A stretch of DNA of 64,000 nucleotides from Saururus chinensis (lineage: Eukaryota; Streptophyta; Magnoliopsida; Piperales; Saururaceae): NCBI GenBank assembly GCA_035235625.1, contig CP141140.1:45875351-45939350 (forward strand), written 5' to 3'. The translations under genes and the position numbers were made by a program. Under the pieces are notes generated by a model. The model was not told the DNA's origin and searched no databases. It was given only the letters and a program-made list of their open reading frames with translations. This document shows positions 1-12,262 of this stretch, in pieces. Position 1 is the first letter of the stretch, and each line of letters starts with the position of its first letter.

Positions 1-2735
1 TGAAGTAGTACAAAACTTCTCTCATGTTTTTCTTCATAATCTCTCAAGTCTACCACCAAAAAGAGAGATAGATTTTTCTATTGACTTGATCTTAAAAGTA
101 AACTCTATCTCTATGGCACCCTACCGCATGGCTCCGACAAAGTTAAAAGAATTAAAAAGTCAAGCACAAAATTGTTTGGATAAGGGATTTATCTGACCTA
201 GTGTTTCTCCTTAGGGAGCACTAATTATGTTTGTGAGAAAGAAGGACAGATCATTAAGCTTGTGCATTGACTATAGTTGCTGAATGCCATCACTATAAAA
301 AATATTGTATAGTGATTACAGATATTTTTAAATATCCCGACTATAAATAACCTGACTATAAAAATATCCTAATCCCATATTCTCAATTGACTATTGTTGC
401 TGAATGCATTGACAATAGATTGACAAATGCCCCTGCAACCTTCATAAATTTTATGAATAGAGTTTTTCAGGGCTACTTGGACAAATTTGTGATCGTGTTT
501 GTTGACGATATCCTAATTTACTCTAGTAGTTTAGAGGAACACTTAGAACATTTGCAAATAGTTTTACAAACATTAAGGACTCATAAGTTATACACAAAAT
601 TTAGTAAGTGTGAATTTTGGATGGAACGTCATGTTATTTCAAAGGATGGAGTATTTGTAAATCCAACTAAGATAAAAGCGATAATAAAATGGGAAAGGCT
701 GAAGATAGTAACAGAAATTTGAATCTTTTTAGGCCTTGGGTTATTGCTGGACATTCATCCATGGATTTTTAAACATTGTCTTACCTTTGAGAAAACTGAC
801 AAGAAAAGGAGTAAGATTTATTCGAAACGAGACATGTGAAAAGAGTTTTCTAGAACTAAAAAGAAAGTTAACAACTGGCCAGTTTTGACATTACCAACTG
901 GCAGTAGAGTATTTGTTGTGTATAGCGATGCTTCAAAAATGGAAAATTGATAGCATACACTTCACGACAATTAAAGAAATATAAAACTAACTACCCCACT
1001 CATGATTTAGAATTAACAGTGGTGGGTTTTTCACTAAAGATATGGAGACACTACCTTTATTAGGAAAAGTTTGAAGTTTTTACTGATCACCGAAGTTTAA
1101 AAAATATATTTTCTTAAAGTGATCTCAATATGAGGCAAAGACGGTGGATCAAGTATATTGAAAATTATGACTTTTCTATTAGTATCATTCTAGAAAGGCC
1201 AAAGTAGTAGTTGATGCCTTGAGCTGCAAGTCATAAGGAGGACTCTCTTATATGCATGTTAATGAAGGGAAAATGTTGGAGGAAACAATAAGTTTCCGAC
1301 CTGAATAATAACCTAGAAATAGGAAATCTTTCATTGCCAACCTAGAGGTGAAATTGATATTGATTGAACATATTCTAGAGGGACATAAAGATAGTGAGGA
1401 AGTACAAATGTTACTCAAATGACCTAACTTTATCTAAGGCTTAGATAGAGGTATTTGATTTCGAGGACGATTAGTGATCCAGAAATACCTGAGTTTAGAG
1501 AAGATTTATTACATGAAGCACATCAGTCTCAATATACAAAGATTTAAAAAGGATACAATGGGATAAAGAAGGATATAGGAGAGTATATCTCGACATGTTC
1601 AACTTGTTAGCAGGTTAAAGCAAAACACCAAAAACCTTTGAGAAACCTTCGACCAATAGAGAGTTCTAAGTGGAAATGGAAACACGTTACCATGGATTTC
1701 ATTTGGCATTATCCCAGACTACACAAGGCCATGAATTCATTTGGGTAATCGTTGATCGACTCATAAAGTGTGCACATTTTCTTCCATTCAGAAAGAGACA
1801 ATCTCTAAATTCTCTTGCAAAGATATAAGTAAAGGTGATAGTGAGTCGGCTTGCAATACCATTATCAATCATTTCAGATCAAGACAGTCGGTTTACTTCC
1901 AAATTCTGGAAAGGACTTCAAGGGAATCTAGGCACCAATCTTAGGTTCAGCACAACCTTCCACCCTCAAACTAATGGACAATTAGAAAGCACTATTTAAA
2001 CTTTAGAAGACATGCTTCGGGTTTGCACAATGGATTGGAAGGGTAACTGAGATGAGCACCTACCTTTGGTTTAGTTTGTTTACAATAATAGTTATCACAC
2101 TAGCATAGGCATGACACCCTATGCGTGTTATATGGATGACCCTCTAGATCACTGACATGTTGGAATGAAGTAGGAGAATGTAAATTGATAAAGTATAAAT
2201 TTCTACAACAATGTGAGAATAAGGTGAAACTCGTAAAACATTGTCTACTGACATCCTAAAGTCATCAGAAGAGTTATGTCAATCAAAGTTGAAAGGATAT
2301 TGAATTTAGTGTGGGAGATCAAGTACTACTAAAAATTTCACCAACACGAGAAGTTATGAGGTTTGGAATTAAGGCCAAGTTAAGTCATCATTTTGTACGA
2401 CCATTTGAGATATTAGAGAAAATATGAGTAGTGGCTCATAGATTAACTGCCCCATGCTTCGAAAGCATGTACTAGATCCTCACATGATCTTGATCAAACT
2501 TTAGTTACTTTTAAGCCAGATTTATCTTTTTGGGAAAGCGTAATAAATTTTTAGATCATAAAGAACATATTTTGAGGACAATAAGGATTCCTTTCATTAA
2601 AGTCCTATGGCAGCACCATTCCTCTAAAGAAGCCACATGGGAGTTAGAAAGCGAAATGATGAACAAGTATCCTAAACTCTTCCATGAGTGAATGTTTCGA
2701 ATTTCGAGGATGAAATTTCTCTAAGGGAGGTAAAT
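1..2735 (+). pseudogene. Ty3/gypsy chromovirus pol remnant, 5' end outside window
   Basis: Conceptual translation in shifting frames gives, in order, the start of reverse transcriptase (about 100-300), the RT palm (387-722), RNase H with a TDH motif (about 1080), an integrase zinc-binding region (about 1540-1620), the integrase core (about 1680-2000) and a chromodomain-like tail (about 2550-2690). Stops and frameshifts occur throughout, so it cannot encode a working polyprotein. The domain order and the chromo tail just before the LTR fit a Tekay/Del-type chromovirus, which is family knowledge. The lineage call is inference; the gypsy call is firm. Confidence 0.85.
387..722 (+). pseudogene. 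Reverse transcriptase palm fragment of the gypsy remnant
   Basis: This is the longest open stretch of the decayed element, about 111 codons. It carries the RT motif LTNAPATF followed by FVDDILIYS, the catalytic Asp-Asp box of Ty3/gypsy enzymes, then the usual EEHLEHL helix. The 5' part of the palm, including the motif-A aspartate region, is missing. Just upstream, about 120 bases of AT-rich sequence lie between two near-copies of TTGACTATNGTTGCTGAATG (at about 267 and 387), so the join looks like a deletion or an insertion between short repeats. It is a fragment, not a gene. Confidence 0.85.
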
Positions 2736-3060
2736 TGTAACGACCCTAAATTACTGGTACTATCTATATTCCTCAGATAAAGTCAATATGAGTATTGATA
2801 ATGAATTTTAATTCAGTAGAGCTTATTATTTAATGATTTCATAGGTTTAAGTTAGAGCTCAAAGAGATAAGTGTAACAAGTTGTAGAATGCGAGAACCGA
2901 AGGTCGGGATTGAAAATTAGGAAGCGTGTTATGTGGGCAGGTTCCCCTTGTGAAGTGTGAGCAAACCTGCTCATTAGAGGCCTAGTTTTGTAGGGCTCAT
3001 TGACACAATCTCAATGGCATCAAGAATGTGTAAATCCGAGTTCTGGGTGAAAATATATGT
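2736..3060 (+). mobile_element. Start of 3' LTR of the gypsy remnant
   Basis: Directly after the chromodomain region lies a purine-rich tract (CTAAGGGAGG), and then TGTAACGACCC begins at 2736. That is the usual polypurine tract and LTR start of Tekay-like elements. No second LTR is in the window, so the right end cannot be placed. The end given here is only the point before the AT microsatellite. Confidence 0.5.
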
Positions 3061-3070
3061 TATTTGAAGT

Positions 3071-3074
<4 letters not shown>

Positions 3075-3117
<43 letters not shown>
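3075..3117. repeat. (AT)n microsatellite
   Basis: About 21 uninterrupted AT dinucleotides. Any reading frame through it (runs of Tyr-Ile) is an artefact. Confidence 0.95.
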
Positions 3118-3123
<6 letters not shown>

Positions 3124-4194
3124 AAAGCATCATGCATCATGCAATGGCCGTGTGCGATGCACGGTTTCATGCACTGTGACATTACGGTGCATGCTGAAAC
3201 ATGCTCATCATGCATTGTAACTACACGTAAAATGGCGGTGCTGCCAAAAATGGAAATGCACCACCCAAATCACGACGTGGTAAAAATTTGTCTTACACCC
3301 CCAATTTTCCTTTTTCTTCTTACTTTTATTGTTTATGGATCATTTTAAACCAGTTTTGGTCCATTCAAAAGTTGTTCCTTACTAAATTGAGGGTGTTCCA
3401 CACACTCGATGGGTTACATTCTTGAGTTGACCACTCTAAAGATGAGAAAACATTAAGGAGTTGCTCTCACTACTATAACCCAAGGTTCTTGGTAGAACCA
3501 AATCCGTTTGAGGTAGGTAGTCTTAATTTCTAGACTAATGCTTTTATTTTGATTTATTGTGGTTTTATTAAAGACTCTTTCTTTTGGAGACTTAGTCTTA
3601 ATTTCTAGTGTTTTGGTTTTCCATCAACCAAGAAAATCAAACTAGCAGAAACTACGTAATCTCTAAGAACTAACGGTATCTAGTCTACAAGTCTAAGAAA
3701 TAAATGGATAACGGTGGGTCCTCCTGTTTTGGAACCAATCTCCAATTGGAAAAAAAAACTCATAAGCAGTGACCAAACTAATCAGACAATCTGCCTTGGA
3801 TACCATAAAATTATCTTTAAATGCACACGTTGATCATCAACAACCATTCAACTGCTGCTTCTTACATTTGATTTTTTTTTAAAGCCTCTGCAAATGCATA
3901 GCCTGGGATGGTTCTTTTATTTATTCTACAACATCTAATTTAGAATACTATAATATGCAAGAGTATATGAGGCTGTGCATTTGAAGTGTCCAATTTTTTT
4001 ATGATAACTATGTGTAAGTAAATTTAGTAATGTAAGTGTTTGTAACATGCTTCCTAGAGCTATAAGTACGTGGAATTTTCTTTGTTGTTTTTTCGTTGAT
4101 GATGACCTTTTAATAGATATATGGTAGCTGTATCCGTCTTCTTTCTGCTGTTTCGTGGATGTCACGTGGGTGTAGGGCTTCGTGGAGCCCCTAT
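3118..4194. other. Intergenic, nothing recognised
   Basis: AT-rich sequence with no coding pattern, RNA gene or element end that I can support. It may include the rest of the preceding LTR. Confidence 0.5.
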
Positions 4195-4396
4195 ATGGGC
4201 TGGTTACGGAATTAGCCAAAGAAAATTTGTGAAGAAAATAATTTGAATCCTTAAATGGAAATTTTTTTTTTTCAATTTTTTTTCTTCCAACAATAATAAA
4301 CTCATTGCATACGCAAGCATCCTTGTCTTTTGCATTCATTGTGCTATTGTACTACTAGTTATCTCTTTAGCTCCTCTCCAGAACACTCCATGCATC

Positions 4397-4404
4397 TATA
4401 AATA
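4397..4404 (+). promoter_or_regulatory. TATA box of the glycine-rich protein gene
   Basis: TATAAATA lies 66 bases before the start codon, which leaves room for a 5' leader of about 35-40 bases. The same box in the same setting is present at 50125-50132 in the duplicate. Confidence 0.75.
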
Positions 4405-4469
4405 GCTACACTGGGTATAGCATTTCTTTCATCCTTCCTACATACTCCTCATCTTCACTGAGTGAAAGG

Positions 4470-5094
4470 ATGGCTTCAAAGACTGTTCTTGCTTTGGGTC
4501 TTCTCCTGGCTGTTTTTCTTGCCATTTCATTTGAAGTGGCTGCTAGAGACCTTGCTGAGACTTCCGCGGAAGAGTTCAAAGGTGAAAGAACTTATATAAT
4601 GGTATTTTTACCAATTAATTGCTTCTTTTAGCTACTAATCACCTTTGGGCCTGATGTCTAACATCTATACCAACTGTCTGGTCTCTAGCTATTTTTCGGA
4701 TGAAGGTCAAAGGTTCTTTTCCTCTTTAACAAAATGGTTTATAATTAAGATAGCCAGGATGTCCTGAGTTACCCCTTGCCCTTGATAGATGAGCCTGATG
4801 GAATTGTAACAGGATATGGTGCTCTAAGAGCCCTGTCATTTTAGTTGAGTGACTCGGATTAACTATAATAGAAAAATTACTTATTGAGCAACATTTGCTG
4901 GTGCAGGTGAAACATCAGTTGAGGATAGCTACCGTGGAGGATATGGCAGTGGGTATGGCGGTGGAACCGGATATGGTGGTGGACATGGCGGACATGGTTG
5001 CCGGTGCTGTGGCTACTACCATGGTCACTGCAGATGCTGCTCTGCTGCAGAGGAGGCAGCTCTAGTGGCCGCTGAGAACAAGCCTCAAAACTAG
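4470..5094 (+). CDS. Secreted glycine-rich, Cys-rich C-terminal protein (two exons)
   Basis: Exon 1 is 4470-4581 and exon 2 is 4907-5094. A phase-1 GT-AG intron of 325 bp (donor AAAG|GTGAAAG, acceptor GTGCAG|GTGAAAC) joins them into 99 residues. Residues 1-25 form a signal peptide (MASKTVLALG start, long Leu/Ala core, likely cleavage after EVAA). An acidic linker follows, then a Gly/Tyr/His repeat at about 46-67 (GYGSGYGGG type), two CxCC motifs in CRCCGYYHGHCRCC at about 68-81, and an Ala/Glu-rich tail ending ENKPQN. The N-terminus matches the plant GRP family (Pfam PF07172 type), secreted to the cell wall; some relatives bind wall-associated kinases. The TATA box lies 66 bp upstream and AATAAT at 5139 may serve polyadenylation. 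The frame is intact. Family assignment is strong; the exact role is unknown. The start codon is the only ATG that gives a signal peptide. Confidence 0.9.
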
Positions 5095-5584
5095 AGACCA
5101 CAGCTCCCTTTATGTGCCACTTATGTTACCCGTGTATGAATAATGCGTGGATGCAACTAGCTTGTTGCTTCACCAATGTTTCTTAAAATAATGTAATCAG
5201 CTACTTTGTATGGAATGTATTGCATGGCTACTAGACAGTAGTCGACTGTAGTTCTGTTTCCTATGAAATGGTATAAAATATTTTCGTTTCTTTTGCATCA
5301 TGCCACTGAACTTAGTAGTTTTATTTTAAAATTCTGGCCGGTCATTCTTTTGTTGTACTCTCAAGATCTACCATGAAATATTTCTCCAGAGAAATCTTTC
5401 CCTTGTTCAAATTTTATCTACTAGTTGTCCTTCAACGAGTAGTGCACCTGCAGATTAGACATCTCACGGTTCAGGGACAATCCCATGCTCTAATCTCAAT
5501 GCCATGGCACGATGTGTTTGTCAAATGTAAGTTGTACCAATAAAAAACGTTTTGGACATCTCCCTTTGTTACCTTCTAAGTTAT

Positions 5585-5663
5585 ACTCTTTTCGTCTTAT
5601 ATTAAAATTAAAATGCTCATTTTAAAAAATTAAATAGAGCTATTAATATAAGACAATATAAAG
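5585..5663. mobile_element. Small hairpin (Stowaway-like) element, copy A
   Basis: An imperfect inverted repeat of about 30 bases per arm (TTCGTCTTATATTAA ... TTAATATAAGACAAT). The same element stands at 51286-51360 in the duplicate, so it was present before the gene block was copied. Family assignment is tentative. Confidence 0.45.
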
Positions 5664-6952
5664 AAATTCTAATAAATTAGATGGAAGTTCCTATGGTTGT
5701 GATTGGATTCACTAGTTTCATGAAGTGAATTATGGTCCAACATAAGCATTAATTCACCCTTAAATCTTATACCTTTAACTAATTGCGAAGCTATTTCTGT
5801 TTCTTATGCCTTTGTCAAGTATCTCCATATTCCTACTGAATATATGCTTTTAGACAGTGGAGGACCATCAATTTTGTCTTAACCTTTGCAAATTTAGGAG
5901 GCAGGAGACATTTAATTTTGGCTAGCGAATATATTTTCATTTTGCGAGGCAGGGCATATTCCTAGCCATCAATTTTATCATAATTTTGGTTTATCCCGCC
6001 TGTATCCATGCTTAATTTTAGATTTATGTTTAATGAGAAAAAGTTTAAATCTATGTGACATATATATTTTTAATATATTAGATTGAATGTTTGTAGTTTG
6101 ACTAAATAAAAGCTTTTTATGGGCCAAGTAGAAAGTTATTTTCATCTCTCATAAAAACAAAGAAAGTTATTCTTATCACTATTATTTTGCACCCTCAACA
6201 ATTACAAGTTGCGAACTCTCCCAAATGTGAACCATTTTCACAAAAAAAATTGTGTAATGGATCTAGCCTTCTTTAGTCAACTTATTGTTCTTTATTTCAA
6301 ATTTGTGCAAACATCACTTAATTATGCTTATGCACCATCGGCCTGACCATGCACATGTAAATGAAAATAATGGCTCTGCCATTGCTATCATATAAGTCAT
6401 AGCAACCCCCATCTTTTTAGGAATTTTAGCACCGCTATTTCAAATTAACCAAAACAAACCTCACTGTTCACCCTTTCATCTAGGATTAGTTTTCTGAATA
6501 GGATAAGGGTTTTCCCCTCCTTTCAAGTTTAGTTTAATATTAAAAAAATCACCTTTCTTTGTCTGCTACCACCCTAATGATGGAATGCCACACCCACAGG
6601 TGCTCAATGTGCCCCTGCGCAGATGCAATCGATCATTTGCATCTGGTAACATTCTAGTTGGATTAAGCGATCAATCAGACTATTACACATTGTCAAAATC
6701 CAATGTCCTAGATATTTTAGAAAAAATAACAAAATAATTTTATTAAAATTATAAAAAATTAAATGTAACTTATGAGGAATTTTAGTAGTGAGTTGAAAGC
6801 ACAAGATCACTTGGTAGTGAGAAATTTTTGCACCCATCTTCTACCAATCTTGGCATACATGTGCGAAGAAAATACATGCAATGCAAAATCACCTAAGAGC
6901 TAATACTCAGTAGGCTATCCTACATCTATAATAGATCATGATATACATGCAC

Positions 6953-7589
6953 AGTTCATGCAATTACATGCAACATACCAAGAAGAATGCAATTCCATTT
7001 ATATCTTTAGTTTAAGTGATCATACAATATGTCATGTCATGCCATACATAAGCTATATCTTATCATCATGAAAATTTATCATAGTAAAGTTCTATGGATA
7101 TCATACAAAATATCTTTTTAATAATTTTAATGAAATTGATAGAAGTTATCATCCCAAGATAATCATATAATCTTTATTTTAAATTTACAAGACTATTTGC
7201 TTTCCCTAATTAGAATATTAAATAGCAAATAGTAAACCTAAAGAAATATTAGTCTTCTAACCTTTTTAAATAAAACCCTCTTGGGTTTACAAGAAAGTAA
7301 GCATTGATTTTACCACTTTATCGAACACTCTTGATCCAAGGGCCTACAAACATGGACTCCATGTATGCATCTAGCACTGAACCATAAGGCATTGCTCAAG
7401 CCTCTAAAAAGTACCCGGGATCCCATTTGGACTGTTTCAGTACATTTTTAATTATGCATTTGGTAGAGAATGAATTACCAATTTTATTATCTCATTTTCA
7501 AGCAAATGTAAGAACATATGAGTCACATGCCAAGTTTATTGGCTGATTCTTTATCAAAATTATGTCAAAAAATCTTGTGTATGTATTGA
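6953..7589. other. AT-rich intergenic, nothing recognised
   Basis: It begins where similarity to copy B ends. No gene or clear element end is seen. Confidence 0.4.
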
Positions 7590-8594
7590 GTCTTAGAATT
7601 TTGTTTTAGCTTATTGTAGTTAAGATAGATTTAGAATTTATAAACTTAAAATAGAAATTTTTTATTGATTAAGACAAAAGACTAAAGAATTTTGAAAGTT
7701 CTTTAAGCTTAATTAGATCACATTTGCATACAAAAATTACTTGGAGAAGTTTTAAAAGTAATTTTAGAGGTTTTATAAAGTTTTAGTGTAAAAAGGGTAA
7801 AATACTGAATTACGGGCAAAAAGATTGATCACTGGACATAGAGAAGAATCAAATGATCGATCAACACTTGATTCCCCCTGTGCAAAATGAAGCCAAGAGA
7901 TACCAATTGATCGCTTTCGTAAATTGATTGATTGCTTGAAGTATCATGCACAAAACAAACTATGAACGATCGATCGTTTTAAAGTTAGCTAGGTTTTCTT
8001 CTAATCCAATTTTAATTTCTTTGCATATTCAAGTACAAATTTTAACTGACTTAAGGAGTGATATAAGAGTTGACAATTCACAAATTTTGAAAGAATAAAA
8101 TCTAGAGACTAAAGAAAAAGGGTTTACATCTTTGCACATTATTTCCCAAGGAGAATACACATGCAGCTTTGAGTTGAAGATCTATGGTGAATTAAAGAAG
8201 ACAATAAATAACTAAAGGAGTGTATACATTGAAATTTTAAAGGAGTTGTAGCAAATCTTAATTGGTAGATTGAAGATTCCATAAGGTCAAAGTCTACAAC
8301 AAGAGGTACTTGTTGAAGTCTAGAATAAGACAGAGACAATGAAAGGAGGAAAACATTTCAAGTGTTTGAGGGATAAGTCTTGAAGGCCAGCAACAACTAT
8401 CTAAACTAGAGGAGCTTGTGTTATCGTCTAAATAAGGTTGGTGGTTTGCTTGCATTAAAGCAAAGTATTGACTTCTAGTGCATGGATTTGGTTCCCTTTG
8501 AGCTGTTTTTTATTTTTTAACCTATTTTAGGGTTTTTCACATTAAATTGATGTGTTCATGTGTGGATTGAATAATAGCTTATTGATTAATATAT
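7590..8594 (+). mobile_element. Copia-like LTR fragment with GATCGATC motifs
   Basis: The segment contains several GATCGATC-type palindromic motifs (7855-7975). It ends with a GGTTTTTCACATTAAATTG-like R/U5 stretch followed by GTGTTCATGTGTGGATTGAA. Similar text recurs near 52720-52790 and, reversed, at 61650-62520. This resembles LTRs of SIRE/Maximus-type copia elements. Both ends are uncertain and no coding part is attached. Confidence 0.35.
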
Positions 8595-9809
8595 TGTAGC
8601 ATTCCTGATTTATCTGTGAATTTTTGCTAATTTTCTTATCATTTTTAGAGGGAAAACGTGATGTTTTGGGGTATTTAATTTTTTATATTTAACCCAGGTA
8701 TTTGTACCCATAGAGCCGGGCATGGGGTTTAGTTGTAGCCATTGGGCCTCAGTTCACCATAGTGAATTTCGGTGTGAAAAAGAAAGAGAATGGAGGCAAA
8801 GGAAGAAAAGACAACAGGTGATAAAAGTAAAAAAGGATAAGATCGAGTGCATTCCCACGCTCAACCTGGAAGGGAGAGCATGGACCAGGAAGGTCTTGTG
8901 TGTGCTCCACCAGCGTCTTCAGGTCCCTAGCCAGCTGTTGCTAGATGGCTTGAAGACGGCAAGGTCTCCGCCCTAGCCTGGCTTGATAGTCCCCAATTGG
9001 CTCCACCACTTTGCCCGGTTAGCCCTCTCTCTCACTATGTTTCAATTTTTGCCATAGTCGTTCGTTGCCAAGGGCCGGCCGGCCACTGTGGGCTCAGTCA
9101 AGGCCCCACCCGACCCAACTCCACCTACTTCGGCCTCCCCTGCTTCCTTCTCTTCTACCCCATGTTTTATGTCTCAGTCCATTTTCGGCATTGTGACCTC
9201 CGTCTCTAGCCAGATGTTAGACTTAGCTAGCCAGACCTTCGTCTTGCTCCACCCCAGCTAGGAAATGGTGGGTTGATGCTTTGCTCGGTCCAATTCCTTC
9301 TCGGCCCACTCCTCTCCTCCACCCTTTCCCCTCCCTGTTTTTTTTGTCTATTTAGTGTGTTTTGGGTTGCCAGAGGGCTGCCACCACTAATTGCCATCGT
9401 CCTCCACCAGACATAGCTCTGTTCAGTTGTTAGGGCCACGACAAAGCCGGCTAGTGCCAAGGGCAACCCCTGCCCTGCTCTTCTCTGGTGTGGGATAGAT
9501 GTTCTGTCTATTTACTTGGCTTTGGCCATAGCTGATGGCCAGCCACTGGCTAGTTCACCAGTGCACATCATCACCTCAGTTAGACAATGGTAGGGGGCCA
9601 CAAGTTTTTGGCCCACTCTGCTCGTCCATCGCATCCTCATTGTCAACCCATTAGTGGTCATTCTCCCCATCGGTCACAAGATGGCCTCCAACAAAATTGG
9701 ATCCTATTTATCTCAACCTAGCGACAATGTGGGTTATCTCGATGGGCCTTGGCACGACAATGGCCTTGTGGCCTTCCTTGTACCTCGACTCTATTCCGAG
9801 ACAGGCATA
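8595..9809 (+). mobile_element. Tekay-like gypsy LTR (5' part), interrupted on the right
   Basis: Begins TGTAGCATTCCTGATT and is collinear with the LTR starts at 18150, 20913 and 27388 (TGTAATGTCCCTGATT and variants). Its middle is most like the 18150 copy: the same purine-rich AAAGAAGAAAAG stretch followed by a GC-rich CCACC/GGCC segment. No polypurine tract precedes it, so it is probably a 5' LTR or a solo LTR. The continuation is lost where the Athila-like LTR starts. Small frames inside (for example 8722-8976) are chance. Confidence 0.6.
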
Positions 9810-12257
9810 TGATATGCACATAATATAACCATTTATATATCTTTATTTTATTTATTTCAGGATTATTTTGATATTAATATTGGCTTATTAGAGTTTAATT
9901 CTATTTTATAGGGTTTGATGAGCTTAATCGATGAAATTGCTGTTTTGGAGCGTTCAAGATAAATTTCTTAGCAAGAAGTAGTTCAAGTTGGAAAATTCCT
10001 CTACTAGAACTAAGTGAGTGGTCAAGTGTTTAGAAATAGCAAAGACAAAGAATAGAAAACACACATGAAAATATGGGCAAGAGGTGATGGAGTTAGAATG
10101 AAAAGTCTTAAATGAAGAAAGAGCCAAAAAGAGGAATGAAGCAAAGTGAAAAGTAAAAGAAAGGAAGGAAATCTAAGCTCGAAGACAAATTAGCAGAGGA
10201 ACAAATTAGGGAAGGGAAAACCACTCTTATTCGGAAGGTTGTCTACTGATTTGGATATTGGTAGAACTAATGGTCATAAATAGACTTAGGAAGTTACTTG
10301 GTAGAGAGTCAGCCACAAGAATAAAAAGGCAAGAATGGGATGACCAAGAAGGTGGGAGTTTTTGAAGCAAAAAGAAGTATCAAACCAGCAAGGGACATGA
10401 AAAAGAGTGAAGCAGCCAGCAAAGCTGAGGACAAACCAAGGAGAAAGAAGAAGAAGAAGCCGGTTCATCTCATCGTCAACATGTGTACAACCAATGTCTT
10501 CTCCAAAGCAACTTTCTTCTCAAAGTTCATGGCTAGCTAAACTCATAGCAAGGCCTAGATGAAGCCCTAAACAAATTTTTTAATACTCTTTCATATTTTT
10601 ATTTAAATTTTGAATTGAGATTAGACTTTATTCCATATGATTAACGAAAGTTTCATTATGTTTAATTCTATGCACTCGAGAGAGGGTAGGGTTGTTTAGT
10701 AGATGAAATCAAACCAAAGAATGCCCATGTCCGAGAGGAATGAGTATACTCAGAGGTGGTTTTTGAATGATGTTATTATTTATATTTGAAATCTATGCTC
10801 GGGAGAGATAGGTTTTTTCAATTTGTTACCAATTTAGATGCATATGTCCGAGAGGAGTATGTGCAATTTTTTATGCATGTGTCCAAGAGGAACATGAGAA
10901 GCACATCAATTTGACAATTTGAACTATTTTTGACAATAGCACAAATCATCAACACTAAATTAGCTATAGGCATGACTCGTCTAATCTTAGTATAACTCAT
11001 CCAATTCATTAATTATCTGAACATTAAAACTATTGCATGACCATTTCATCTAAATCACAGAAATTATAATCGATGAAAATATCAAAACCACATCAATCTA
11101 TCATCTACAAGACAATAAATCAACATAGACTTGAATAAACATTAAAAGTTCTTCCATTAAAAAGAAAATCCTTATTATACAATTGTCATAATTCACAACT
11201 AAGATCTAAATTAAAAAGAAAAGAAACTGAAACTTATCTATAGCTTCATCAACTCCTGAGTAAAAGAAAAGTCTAGTCTTCTATTGTAGAAGAAAGCACT
11301 TGAATCTCCATTAAAAGCTTTGAGTTCTCTTCCATCTTCTTCTTCCTTTTTTTCTTCAGAAAATCTACTGGAATCCCCCAATTTTAAGCCAAATATGTCT
11401 TTATATAGGCATAAGAGCCAGAGAAAGAAGTCCAATATGAAAAGGATTAAAAATTAGCTAAAATTAGGAAACTGTGCGTTATCCCGTTCGAACGCCCCGC
11501 ATGCCCGTTCGAACGTATATATTGTGTTTTTGTCTAAATTCACATTATCCCATTTGATACATCAAACTCCCCGTTCGAATGGCTACACTGTTTCTGCAAT
11601 CTAAACAGTTTTTCTGGACAGTCAAATTTCTGTTCATTAAGCTCTTTCTTCATGTCCATATTAATTTCCAACTTGTTTATAACTCTGAAAAGTTGTCTAA
11701 ATCACTTTAAAGCATGTCAAGACTATTTTGAATTATTCTAAATATCGTCCAAGTACCTCGATAAGTGCATTTTACCTACAAAATATAAAATATCATATTT
11801 TAGACATGTAGAATATAATTAAAATTCTAACTTGATTTAAATACATGCCTAAACTACTAATAACTATAAAATTAATTAATAATTAAACTAAAATATTAAT
11901 AATTATCTTAATCTAAATAAACCATAACTAACTCTTAATTAACCTAATCTATACTAGCAAATAAGGTAAAAAGGCATATAAAATAGATATATATTTCATA
12001 CTTATCACAATTATAAATTAAAGTTAAGATAGAATTAAATTTTTTAGGGTGGATTGAATGCCTTGGTTTTCATTTACATTGCTTTTTCATTACAATTTTA
12101 GTAGTTTTAGTTAATTAATCCATATATTTGCTTGAATTAGTTAAGTAGTCTTTTAGATTTAGTTGAATTGAATCAATCCTTGTCGGATTAACCTCGTTTA
12201 GCCATTTTTTGACTTTTGATTCATGTGCTTACAAGTGTATACTTTTATTTTACATCA
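9810..12257 (+). mobile_element. Athila/Tat-like gypsy 5' LTR
   Basis: The right end is firm: ...TTTTACATCA followed within 5 bases by a tRNA-type priming site. The left end is set at TGATATGCAC because it mirrors the terminal ...TACATCA; it also lies where similarity to the Tekay-like LTR ceases. The length, about 2.45 kb, is in the range I would expect for this lineage. It carries repeated CCCGTTCGAACG palindromic motifs (11483, 11503 and a variant at 11569). No protein-coding region is supported inside. Confidence 0.6.
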
Positions 12258-12262
12258 AGTTT

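Larger units (their letters stand above)
4195..6952 (+). repeat. Segmental duplication, copy A (with 49907-52638)
   Basis: This block aligns collinearly with 49907-52638: promoter, both exons, the intron, a small hairpin element and about 1.8 kb of 3' flank. The left limit is near a shared GCTGGTTAC-GAATT motif. On the right the similarity stops after TCATGATATACATGCAC. Copy A keeps about 80 bp (about 5830-5915) that copy B lacks. Copies differ by many substitutions and small indels, so the duplication is not recent. The edges are judged by eye and may be off by tens of bases. Confidence 0.85.

Noticed and set aside
3064-3348. Open frame starting in the AT microsatellite
   Set aside because: The first part is repeat-encoded Tyr-Ile and the rest has no recognisable features.
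3935-4339. 134-codon minus-strand frame upstream of the GRP gene
   Set aside because: It overlaps the upstream region of the GRP gene, has no recognisable domain, and its frame is not evident in copy B.
4877-5101. Minus-strand His/Ser-rich open frame over GRP exon 2 (and the like at 50558-50836)
   Set aside because: It is the reverse of a Gly/Tyr-rich coding repeat. The plus strand has signal peptide, splice sites and TATA box.
11483-11514. GTTCGAAC words as tRNA T-loops
   Set aside because: The motif repeats several times within an LTR without the anticodon stem, D-loop or acceptor arms.
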